Of a stretch of DNA of 49,914 nucleotides, positions 17,454 to 24,058 are shown piece after piece; positions within the stretch are counted from its first letter, which is position 1; each line of letters opens with the position of its first letter. A program made the position numbers and the translations under genes. The stretch lies in contig CALITC010000007.1 in assembly GCA_938041505.1 (NCBI GenBank), positions 1 through 49,914 of the forward strand. Reading direction: 5' to 3'. This stretch comes from an uncultured Patescibacteria group bacterium (GTDB lineage Bacteria > Patescibacteriota > JACMRA01). The notes under the pieces were generated by a model, which saw only the letters and a list, made by a program, of their open reading frames with translations, made no database searches and was not told the DNA's origin.

Positions 17454-18005
17454 ATGAAAATTTCAAGACCTATTGTCACTAGCTTAGGAGTAATAACAGC
17501 TTTATTATTAAGCCCAAGCTCTGCACAATCGCAGGAGCAGATTAATCAAAAAGAAGGTGTCTTCTGTGATACAGGAACTTTTGTATTTGGAAGCACTGAT
17601 GCTTTTGGATCTCAACCAGGATTGAGTCTTACTTATGCCGAGTTTGATTTACAAAACAACACTGGTAATGCGATATTCTCTCTTGTAGACTGCTTGAATA
17701 TCGGAAACGATAGTATGGATTTGTTTGCTGGAGTTTCTCATTTGCAAAATCTAGATAATTTACCAAGTCAATCTCAAGTTAGCGTTGGGATATCTCCAGA
17801 TACTCAAAATATCTGGAATGGACTCAAAGGAGGTGTAATTGTCTCAGACTTTGATTCTGAGCAGGACGTGACCTTAGCTGCTGACTTATCTTTTGAGAAC
17901 GAAGCAGATGGAATTTTTGATGAGTTTCTAATTGAGGCTCGATATACCATTACTAACGATGCACAAACAAGTCTTCTTGGGCAGGTGCGATTCAATCTTC
18001 ACTAA
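17454..18005 (+). CDS. Small secreted protein of unknown function
   Basis: A 183-residue protein with a clear signal peptide (about 1-27, MKISRP then a hydrophobic run ending SSAQSQ). The mature part is predicted beta-rich, polar and acidic, with two cysteines (about 38 and 81). I do not recognise the family. It starts 72 bp after the methyltransferase with a GAGGA ribosome site, so it may be the second gene of a two-gene unit that ends at the 18037 terminator. Confidence 0.7.
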   Translation: MKISRPIVTSLGVITALLLSPSSAQSQEQINQKEGVFCDTGTFVFGSTDAFGSQPGLSLTYAEFDLQNNTGNAIFSLVDCLNIGNDSMDLFAGVSHLQNLDNLPSQSQVSVGISPDTQNIWNGLKGGVIVSDFDSEQDVTLAADLSFENEADGIFDEFLIEARYTITNDAQTSLLGQVRFNLH

Positions 18006-18036
18006 TTTTTAGAACACAAGGTGTGGCTTAATTTTT

Positions 18037-18070
18037 TATCCCGTGTAATAATTATGCGGGGTATTTTCTC
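18037..18070 (+). terminator. Probable intrinsic terminator
   Basis: A CCCG...CGGG stem with AT-rich inner pairs, followed by TATTTTCT. Confidence 0.6.
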
Positions 18071-18107
18071 TTCAAAAAAAGAGGGTCTGCTTTTAAATTG
18101 ACAAAAC

Positions 18108-18136
18108 TCCCAAAATAGTTAATATTTAATCATCAA
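18108..18136 (+). promoter_or_regulatory. Promoter of the S6-S18 gene
   Basis: TTGACA (18108-18113), 17 bp, AATATT (18131-18136), 20 nt before the ATG. The -10 is weak. Confidence 0.55.
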
Positions 18137-18156
18137 AATCAATTTGTCCTTATTAT

Positions 18157-18744
18157 ATGAATCAGAACTACGAACTATATTTCATTCTCAATCCCGAACT
18201 TACCTCTGACAAGAGCAATAAAGTTATCGAAGGTGTCACTACCCAGCTCAAAGACATCCTCCAAGCTGAGAATATTAATGTAGACCAAGAAGGATTGAAA
18301 AACCTTGCGTACCCAATCAACAAGCACTGGAGTGGTTTTTACGTCAACATCACGTTCGATGTAGCAAAAGAAAATGTACCACAGATGACAAACTTAGAGA
18401 AAAAGCTTAATCTCTACGAGACGGTGATTCGATACATTGTCGTCAATCAGACAGAGTACTTGGTACAAAAAGGTAAAGAAAACCTAAGCGAAACTGAGAT
18501 GCACACTCACCGCGATCTTAACAAAGGCCGAGCGAAGAAAACTTGTCTTTCAACCCACAAAGGTTTGAGAGCAATTGATTACAAAGATATTGACTACATT
18601 AATCAGTTTACTTCTCCCTATGCTAAGATCTTTGGCCGAGAAAAGACCGGTACTTCTGCAAAATTCCAAAGGAAGATCACTCAAGCAGTGAAGAGAGCTC
18701 GGCATATGGGGTTAATGCCATTCACAACGAAGCACTATAAGTAA
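18157..18744 (+). CDS. rpsF-rpsR: Fused ribosomal proteins bS6-bS18
   Basis: One 195-residue frame carries two ribosomal proteins that normally form a heterodimer on the 30S platform. Residues 1-97 are bS6: YELYFILNPEL, KNLAYPINKHWSGFYVNITF and LNLYETVIRYIVV. After a polar linker (about 98-122), residues 123-195 are bS18: KKTCLSTHKG, IDYKDIDYINQF and TGTSAKFQRKITQAVKRAR followed by a GLMPF end. In most bacteria the order is rpsF-ssb-rpsR as separate genes; here ssb is missing and there is no stop or restart between the halves. The linker contains a Met at about 115, so internal initiation cannot be excluded. ruvX starts 2 nt after the stop. Confidence 0.92.
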   Translation: MNQNYELYFILNPELTSDKSNKVIEGVTTQLKDILQAENINVDQEGLKNLAYPINKHWSGFYVNITFDVAKENVPQMTNLEKKLNLYETVIRYIVVNQTEYLVQKGKENLSETEMHTHRDLNKGRAKKTCLSTHKGLRAIDYKDIDYINQFTSPYAKIFGREKTGTSAKFQRKITQAVKRARHMGLMPFTTKHYK

Positions 18745-18746
18745 GA

Positions 18747-19151
18747 ATGTTCGCTTATTTAGGTATAGACTGGGGCTCCAAAAGGTGTGGTCTAGCCTAT
18801 GGTGAAAAAGAATCTGGCCTGATTCTACCTGCAACCTACGAGACTCCCACTTCAGATATTCTGGCAATTATTAAGAAAGAAATCATGGAAAAAAAGATTT
18901 CCCACATTATCTTAGGCCTTCCCAAGAGCTTCCATAACAAAACCACAGAAGTGACGCAGCATGTCAAAGGGTTTCAAAATGAGTTAGCTAAGCTATTTCC
19001 AGAAGTTAAGCTAGAGCTTATCCAAGAAAATTTGACCACAAAGATTGCAAAGTCTCATGGTGTAAGTGATAAAGTTCTAATCAATCACTTAGCAGCCTGT
19101 GAAATTTTAAAAACGTATTTTTATAAATTAGAACTTAGAGCAAGTAAATAA
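18747..19151 (+). CDS. ruvX: RuvX/YqgF-type Holliday junction resolvase-like nuclease
   Basis: A 134-residue RNase H-fold protein of the YqgF family, essential in many bacteria for 16S rRNA 5'/3' processing and also described as a junction resolvase. Visible motifs: first strand YLGIDWGSKRCGLA with catalytic D8, IILGLPKSFHN, and QENLTT with E94 (the ERLTT position). The C-terminal helix, usually (I/V)DxLAAxxIL with a catalytic Asp, reads INHLAACEIL, so the Asp is Asn113. Activity may be altered. It is tightly coupled to the S6-S18 gene (2 nt gap), and therefore to ribosome assembly. Confidence 0.88.
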   Translation: MFAYLGIDWGSKRCGLAYGEKESGLILPATYETPTSDILAIIKKEIMEKKISHIILGLPKSFHNKTTEVTQHVKGFQNELAKLFPEVKLELIQENLTTKIAKSHGVSDKVLINHLAACEILKTYFYKLELRASK

Positions 19152-19321
19152 ATTCATCTAAAGCAGATAAGTTTATCATACACAAACCATAATTAGTATT
19201 CGTAAGAATAGCGCCTCATCATCAATGCTAATACCATTAGGGAAAAATTATTAATAGCGCAACAAACCATTTTAATCAATAAGAATTCGACTTGTAGATA
19301 GCTATCAAAAAATATTTAATA
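19152..19321. other. Intergenic, no recG helicase remnant
   Basis: Between the convergent ruvX and recG-fragment ends. I translated the continuation of the recG frame on the minus strand and found stops within a few codons and no helicase motifs. Confidence 0.5.
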
Positions 19322-20140
19322 TCAAACTATGCAGAGATTATTGAGTAGATCGTTAATCACTTTATCCTGAGACGGGGATAGAGCGAACGGTAATTGAGAT
19401 TCGAGTTGCTTAAGGTAATCCAAATCTAGCTTGCCTGCTACAGAGGTAAGAGCTTGTTGGTCCAATGAAACATATTTAATAAGCGCAAGTTTCAAGAAAA
19501 TGCGAAGTGATATCCAATCTCTTTTGGTTTTTATAAACTGCTCTACAGATAGAGGGTGGTGAACACTATGTAAATCAATATGTTGTGGAATAAAATCATT
19601 ATCAGGAATTAAGCCTTTCATATCAAGGCTGTATATTTGCTTCGGGAGTTGGCGATGTATAGCCACCCAATAACTACTCTTCAACTCACCATTTTTAGGA
19701 TAAACAGGGACTAGATATGATTGCTCAGCAGCTTTACCCAGAATGAAATTACTGGTGTCGACTTCTTCTTTGGCGGGAACCACGCTTTTGATATTCCAGA
19801 ATGCTTGTTGTTTATCAGCAAGTACTTGATACATGATTCCGGTTTTAAGTTGGGCGTATACATATCTACTTGTAACAAAATAATATCCACTAAACTGAAC
19901 AGACCCACCAAAATGCAATACAAGAAAAGGTCTTTTGCCACGACGCTGCTCAATGCGAACTAAGGGCGCCGTAAGAAAATATTGAGTATCTGGCTTTTTT
20001 AGATCAGAAAGCGGTGTCAAAGGCTCCACACGTTGCAATCTTCGAGGGAAGGTGGTAAGAAGTTCAAAAATACTAAAGACGCCAGCTTTTTCGAGCTTAG
20101 CAACTCGAGTTGGGGTCAAGACTTTAGACAAATCACTCAT
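19322..20140 (-). CDS. recG: RecG N-terminal wedge domain only (helicase half missing)
   Basis: RecG is a branched-DNA helicase whose N-terminal wedge domain binds the fork and whose C-terminal half has the ATPase motifs. This 272-residue protein follows RecG from its first helices (LTPTRVAKLEKAGVFSIFELLTTFPRRL) through the OB-fold wedge (strands ending GIMYQVLADKQQ), YLVPVYPKNGELKS and HHPLSVEQFIKTKRDWISLR to the first helicase helix, LPFALSPSQDKVIND, and then stops after LLNNLCIV. Everything from Walker A on is absent, and the 170 bp downstream hold no remnant. It is either a decayed gene cut at a rearrangement or a retained wedge-only protein. The frame is intact and not visibly degraded, so I keep it as a CDS. 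Confidence 0.85.
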   Translation of the reverse strand: MSDLSKVLTPTRVAKLEKAGVFSIFELLTTFPRRLQRVEPLTPLSDLKKPDTQYFLTAPLVRIEQRRGKRPFLVLHFGGSVQFSGYYFVTSRYVYAQLKTGIMYQVLADKQQAFWNIKSVVPAKEEVDTSNFILGKAAEQSYLVPVYPKNGELKSSYWVAIHRQLPKQIYSLDMKGLIPDNDFIPQHIDLHSVHHPLSVEQFIKTKRDWISLRIFLKLALIKYVSLDQQALTSVAGKLDLDYLKQLESQLPFALSPSQDKVINDLLNNLCIV

Positions 20141-20184
20141 TGATGAGGAATATGGTGTAGATTTGAAATTTAGTCAAAACAAAA

Positions 20185-20216
20185 TTGACAAATAGTTTAA
20201 TAAATGCTAGTAGTAT
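20185..20216 (+). promoter_or_regulatory. Promoter for the 20241 gene
   Basis: TTGACA (20185-20190) with TAGTAG at 17 bp or TAGTAT at 20 bp (20211-20216). The leader contains GGGGAT 11 nt before the ATG. Confidence 0.6.
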
Positions 20217-20240
20217 ATTAATACATGGGGATTTAAAGAA

Positions 20241-20813
20241 ATGGCTAACAACATTGATTTCGAGATTGGTTCTTTTGTGACCAATTTTATACATCAAAAA
20301 GCAAATTTTACAATGTTACAGCGATACTATCCAGAAGCGTTTTATCGTTACGATAGCGGTTACAGTCCTGGCAAAGGGGTGCTGCCTTACACACATGCTA
20401 TTTTCTATATAGCTTACGGTAAAAAAAATTATGAGTGGGAAAAGATAGCAAAAACCAAAAATTATCCTGAAGGGTATGGAGAGCATAGACATTTTTGTAA
20501 TGGTGCGATGGTTTTATCAATGCTCAATCCTTGCATCTATAACGAAAATAAGAATGCTGTCTATATAGTTAATTTTTGGGCTAATAATACTGGTCTGAAA
20601 GATCTTATGTTCGAATCTGTGTTTGGACTGGTAGATAGCTTAAGTGATAGCAATATTGGATCTGTTCGATTCGCAAACAAGAACATAGTGCGTAATTACA
20701 CACATAATAATACGCTTGACCTTGAGAAAGATGAAGCCGTGTTTAATAAAGGCTACTCTTTCAAAATAAATCCGATCAGTAAAGCCATAAAAACAAAAAA
20801 ATATTATGGCTAA
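20241..20813 (+). CDS. Hypothetical protein
   Basis: A 190-residue soluble protein without signal peptide or membrane helix. It is rich in aromatic residues and Asn (YYPEAFYRYDSGYSPGKG, YGKKNYEWEKI, VNFWANNTG), which suggests a compact alpha/beta fold. I do not recognise a family. It has its own promoter and a good terminator, and lies next to tRNA-Glu(TTC). Confidence 0.6.
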   Translation: MANNIDFEIGSFVTNFIHQKANFTMLQRYYPEAFYRYDSGYSPGKGVLPYTHAIFYIAYGKKNYEWEKIAKTKNYPEGYGEHRHFCNGAMVLSMLNPCIYNENKNAVYIVNFWANNTGLKDLMFESVFGLVDSLSDSNIGSVRFANKNIVRNYTHNNTLDLEKDEAVFNKGYSFKINPISKAIKTKKYYG

Positions 20814-20842
20814 AAAAATATCCAACCAACAATATTCATATC

Positions 20843-20872
20843 AAGCCACTTTTTGACTAAGGCGGCTTTTTT
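20843..20872 (+). terminator. Intrinsic terminator
   Basis: AAGCC...GGCTT stem followed by six T, ending the 20241 gene. Confidence 0.75.
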
Positions 20873-20877
20873 ATACA

Positions 20878-20906
20878 TTGACAAAAACGCTGTATTCGCT
20901 TAATAT
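20878..20906 (+). promoter_or_regulatory. Promoter of tRNA-Glu(TTC)
   Basis: TTGACA (20878-20883), 17 bp, TAATAT (20901-20906), 14 bp before the tRNA 5' end. Confidence 0.75.
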
Positions 20907-20920
20907 AATTATAAACACGC

Positions 20921-20995
20921 GGCGCTATCGTCTAATGGTTAGGACGCAGGATTTTCATTCCTGTAATCGGGGTTCAATTCCCCGTAGCGCTACCA
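20921..20995 (+). tRNA. tRNA-Glu (anticodon TTC)
   Basis: Full cloverleaf with encoded CCA. The acceptor stem GGCGCTA/TAGCGCT is identical to that of the twin at 1846-1920. Anticodon stem CAGGA/TCCTG with loop TTTTCAT gives anticodon TTC, reading GAA (and GAG by wobble). It is followed directly by copy 2 of the 105-bp tail repeat. Confidence 0.95.
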
Positions 20996-21100
20996 TCGGT
21001 CTATGACTTACATAATTTTGTTTTGGGCTTTGCCCAAAAGCTACATTATTTCAGTCATAGCCCTCTTCTCCCCACAAATCAAAAGATTTGCGTGGACCCC
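20996..21100 (+). repeat. 105-bp tRNA-Glu tail repeat, copy 2
   Basis: 102 of 105 positions match the minus strand of 1741-1845. In this copy the outer stem CTATGACT/AGTCATAG is perfect. The inner stem TTTTGGGC/GCCCAAAA and the distal hairpin CAAATC/GATTTG are present. The two copies point in opposite directions and bracket about 19 kb. Confidence 0.9.
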
Positions 21101-21254
21101 CCTCAGTTTTCACCTTCCTTTTCCCTCTCGATGAGCGATTACGAGTACCTTTAAAAGGGGATTTGTTTTACACTTAACATAACTATGAGTATATTCTTGG
21201 TATATTGATAGTTGTATTAAATACAACAGTAAATTGATCTCTGAAGGAGTTATT

Positions 21255-21932
21255 ATGGAAATTTTAGTAGTGATTTTGTCTATAGGGTTGAAGCTATTGG
21301 CTTGGATATGTGCTTTTCTTAGCTTAATAGCTATTATATATAGTGTTCTTGCTATTCCTTACTATATGTCGTGCCACCGCAAGTATTTGAATAAGTATAG
21401 GTTTATCGGTAAGCACAAATGGTTTGTTCAAGGGTTGACTTTTTGGTTACAGCCTGTGATGGAATACAAGGGTATTAACGTTTTTGGTAAGCTAATTAGC
21501 CTCAAAAGTAAAATAACGCACAGACCGCACTGGAAAAATGTACCAGTTAGCTATTTTGACCAATCAAAAGGAGTGGTGATAACAGGTGGCAAAGAAACCA
21601 AAAGAAGCCTAGGTGGTTTTTTGGCTATAAAAAACTTACCCAATACAATTAGAGTTGAAGCAACTGAAGAAAGAAGGATACTGATTGCTCCAGATAATTC
21701 TAATATAGAATGGAGGTATGGCTTCATAATCGAGCATATAAATAAACATGGCAGAACTGTTAAAACAAGCTCACAAATATCCTTCTTATGCCATAAAGGC
21801 GCTGTTCAAATAATGTATGACGGAGGAAAAAAACTAACCATGTTCGCCATCGACATGCATGGAAAATATCTTACTTTCAATGCAGAAATCATGAATTTTT
21901 CAGAAATTAGAAAAGGCACACTCTACATCTAA
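21255..21932 (+). CDS. Membrane-anchored hypothetical protein
   Basis: A 225-residue protein with one strong N-terminal membrane segment (about 3-35) and a soluble part of mixed strands. I do not recognise a family. The ATG at 21255 is preceded by GAAGGAG with a 7-nt gap, a strong Shine-Dalgarno, so I prefer it to the upstream TTG at 21234 in the same frame. The segment at about 75-190 (KGVVITGGKETKRSLGGFLA and following) is strand-rich. It may face the cytoplasm or the outside; topology is not clear. Confidence 0.65.
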   Translation: MEILVVILSIGLKLLAWICAFLSLIAIIYSVLAIPYYMSCHRKYLNKYRFIGKHKWFVQGLTFWLQPVMEYKGINVFGKLISLKSKITHRPHWKNVPVSYFDQSKGVVITGGKETKRSLGGFLAIKNLPNTIRVEATEERRILIAPDNSNIEWRYGFIIEHINKHGRTVKTSSQISFLCHKGAVQIMYDGGKKLTMFAIDMHGKYLTFNAEIMNFSEIRKGTLYI

Positions 21933-21950
21933 AAAATACAAGTAAACAAT

Positions 21951-21980
21951 GATAGACTGACGATATGCCTATCTTTTTTT
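21951..21980 (+). terminator. Probable terminator
   Basis: A GATAG/CTATC stem followed by seven T. The stem is short. Confidence 0.5.
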
Positions 21981-22065
21981 GTACAAAATTTCTCTCAAGC
22001 TTTAATCAACTATTTGTAGCCTTCTTCAATTACAAACTGATACTGCATGAGGTAAAGGGGGAGAG

Positions 22066-22782
22066 TTAGTACCAGTTGTTAGCTCTCCAAAAATCGTACG
22101 CACCTATGTAGCCGCCGTATCTATTATTTACGTAGTTATACTGCCATTTGAGGGCCACAACCGGATCACTCCAATCTCCGGCAATCTTACTACAAGGCAA
22201 AGCTTGCGCCAGGCCACATGCTCCTGAAGATCTATTTACAGCACTTGGGTTCCAGCTGGATTCCTTTTGTACAATAAAGTCGACATATGCCCATTGATCT
22301 TGTGGAATGCCAGCCGCGCTCATCCAATCCTGCTTGCTTCCAGAAATATTTGAACTTGGGGGTGGGGTTGCTGCTGCCGCTTCTCTTTCTCTTGCTGCTG
22401 CCGCTTCGGCCTCACGTCTTTGTTGTTCGGCTTTTTCGCGTTCTTGAGCAAGTATACGTTGTCTTTCTGCCTCACGTTCGCGAGCTTCTGCCTCACGTTG
22501 TGCCTGCTCTTCAGCCTCTTTCTCTGCCGCTGCTTGTTTTTCGAGCTCTTCAGCATAACGATTCTTTTCGTTGCTATTAGCTGTCTCAAGAGATGAGGCT
22601 ATTGTAGAAGTATCAATTACCAAATTATCGAATTGATCTGCTTCTTGGGCAAATAAAATAGAGTACTCGCTACCAGTGATATCAGTGGTAAGTAAGGACT
22701 CTACGGATTGTTTTTGAATTAAACTGACGGAAGTGTTAAAAACACTAATTGTTAAGAGAGATAAAGATACAATTGATCTCAT
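22066..22782 (-). CDS. Secreted Apf-like lytic transglycosylase
   Basis: A 238-residue exported protein with an N-terminal hydrophobic signal (about 4-22), an Ala/Glu/Arg/Gln helical stalk (about 70-138), a short Pro/Ser linker, and a C-terminal lysozyme-like domain (about 150-238). The catalytic Glu is E174 in VQKESSWNPSAVNRSSGACG, followed by LAQALPCSK and RYGGYIGAYDFW, the pattern of the aggregation-promoting-factor/SLT group. It cuts the glycan chains of peptidoglycan. Two cysteines (C189, C197) may pair. With the M23 enzyme at 14316 it makes a complementary pair of wall hydrolases. Confidence 0.88.
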   Translation of the reverse strand: MRSIVSLSLLTISVFNTSVSLIQKQSVESLLTTDITGSEYSILFAQEADQFDNLVIDTSTIASSLETANSNEKNRYAEELEKQAAAEKEAEEQAQREAEAREREAERQRILAQEREKAEQQRREAEAAAAREREAAAATPPPSSNISGSKQDWMSAAGIPQDQWAYVDFIVQKESSWNPSAVNRSSGACGLAQALPCSKIAGDWSDPVVALKWQYNYVNNRYGGYIGAYDFWRANNWY

Positions 22783-22830
22783 GTAAGGTTTGGGCGGCTA
22801 AGCCGGTTAATGAAGTAGCCAATAGTATAC

Positions 22831-22859
22831 AGTATACCATACAAATATTGCATTGTAAA
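22831..22859 (-). promoter_or_regulatory. Promoter of the transglycosylase gene
   Basis: Minus strand TTTACA (22859-22854), 17 bp, TATACT (22836-22831). Confidence 0.65.
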
Positions 22860-22901
22860 CTACAAAAACGCCTTTAGCTGATATATTAGAGTCTAAAAGA
22901 G

Positions 22902-23975
22902 CTATTTTGTGTGCAATTTTGCTAACATTTTCTCTGCTTCCATGCGCTTAATATCGTCAACAACTTTAACAATTCCACCAGTGAGCACTCCTGGAAGCTG
23001 ATTCCAGCTATGTGAATACCGATGGTCAGTAAGTCTATCTTGGGGAAAGTTGTAGGTTCTGATTTTCTCACTACGGTCGTTACGGCCGACTTGCTCTCTT
23101 CGTTCTGCGGCTTCTTTGGCGAGGCGTTCTTCCTCGTAATGATCGAATACACGACTTGTAAGCACTGAGATACATTTTATCTTATTCTGCACCTGGCTTC
23201 GTTCATCTTGAGACTGGGCTTCAATACCAGTAGGTTTATGCACCATTTTGACAGCAGAGTAGGTGGTATTCACTGATTGACCTCCTTTTCCTGAGGATGT
23301 GCTAATAATAATCTCAATTTCTTTAGGGTCTATTTTGAAATCTCCATCAGGCTCTATGAGCGGCATGATCGCCACTGAAGCCGTAGAGGTGTGGATTCGT
23401 CCTTGTTTTTCAGTTGAAGGCACGCGTTGAACACGGTGAACTCCAGACTCAAACTTATACGAAGCGTAGACGTCATTACCCTTGATTTCTGCAATAATCT
23501 CCTTGAAGCCGCCCAAATCATTTTGGCTTGTGGAGATAATATTCACCTTAAAGCCAAAGTGGTCAGCCATTGAGGTGTACATCTTGAATAAGTCTCCGGC
23601 AAACAAAGCACTCTCGTCTCCACCAGCACCGGCTCGGATTTCAAGCAAGATATTCTCACTATCTCGAGGGTCTTCCGGGTTTAGATAAGTCAGAAGTTCA
23701 TCTTCCCACGTTGTTAATTTTTCTTTTTGTTCAGCTATATCCAGTTCTGTAAGCTCGCGTAGTTCGTCTCCTGCGGGAAGTTCTGCGAGCAGGTCCTCGT
23801 TCTCTTTCAAAGAATTCTCTGTATTAAGAATATTCGTGGCAAGTTGGAACTGAGGCTCTGCTTTGGTTTGTTTTTTAGACAGCTCAATCATCTTCTTAGT
23901 ATCAGTTGTGGTGGCTAAGGTCTCATTGAGGTTGTTGTATCGATCTATGATATCTTGGATAGGCAGGCGGGACAT
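22902..23975 (-). CDS. prfA: Peptide chain release factor 1
   Basis: Releases peptides at UAA and UAG. The 357-residue length is normal. The codon-recognition motif of the P-x-T type is in VHRVQRVPSTEKQGRIHTS, which marks RF1. The catalytic GGQ is in GKGGQSVNTTYSAVKMVH, again with Ser after GGQ and Tyr before SAV as in prfB here. The helical N-terminal domain and the C-terminal RTYNFPQDRLTDHR stretch are intact. Its promoter begins right after the terminator of the upstream surface gene. The -10 box ends 11 nt before the ATG, so the mRNA is nearly leaderless. Confidence 0.95.
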   Translation of the reverse strand: MSRLPIQDIIDRYNNLNETLATTTDTKKMIELSKKQTKAEPQFQLATNILNTENSLKENEDLLAELPAGDELRELTELDIAEQKEKLTTWEDELLTYLNPEDPRDSENILLEIRAGAGGDESALFAGDLFKMYTSMADHFGFKVNIISTSQNDLGGFKEIIAEIKGNDVYASYKFESGVHRVQRVPSTEKQGRIHTSTASVAIMPLIEPDGDFKIDPKEIEIIISTSSGKGGQSVNTTYSAVKMVHKPTGIEAQSQDERSQVQNKIKCISVLTSRVFDHYEEERLAKEAAERREQVGRNDRSEKIRTYNFPQDRLTDHRYSHSWNQLPGVLTGGIVKVVDDIKRMEAEKMLAKLHTK

Positions 23976-23986
23976 AATTAAGGTTA

Positions 23987-24015
23987 AGTAAATCCTATTT
24001 ATCCAAATAAGTCAA
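23987..24015 (-). promoter_or_regulatory. Promoter of prfA, leaderless type
   Basis: Minus strand TTGACT (24015-24010), 17 bp, TTTACT (23992-23987), 11 nt before the start codon. Confidence 0.55.
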
Positions 24016-24017
24016 AA

Positions 24018-24039
24018 AATAGACCCCGAAGAGTCTATT
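24018..24039 (-). terminator. Intrinsic terminator of the SdrD-like gene
   Basis: 7-bp stem AATAGAC/GTCTATT. Read on the minus strand it continues into TTTT, and the prfA -35 box follows at once. Confidence 0.8.
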
Positions 24040-24058
24040 AAAACTTAGAAAGCAAAGA

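Noticed and set aside
1741-21100. Integrated mobile element bounded by tRNA att sites
   Set aside because: The two tRNA-linked repeats are inverted rather than direct, and the segment between them holds housekeeping genes with no integrase.
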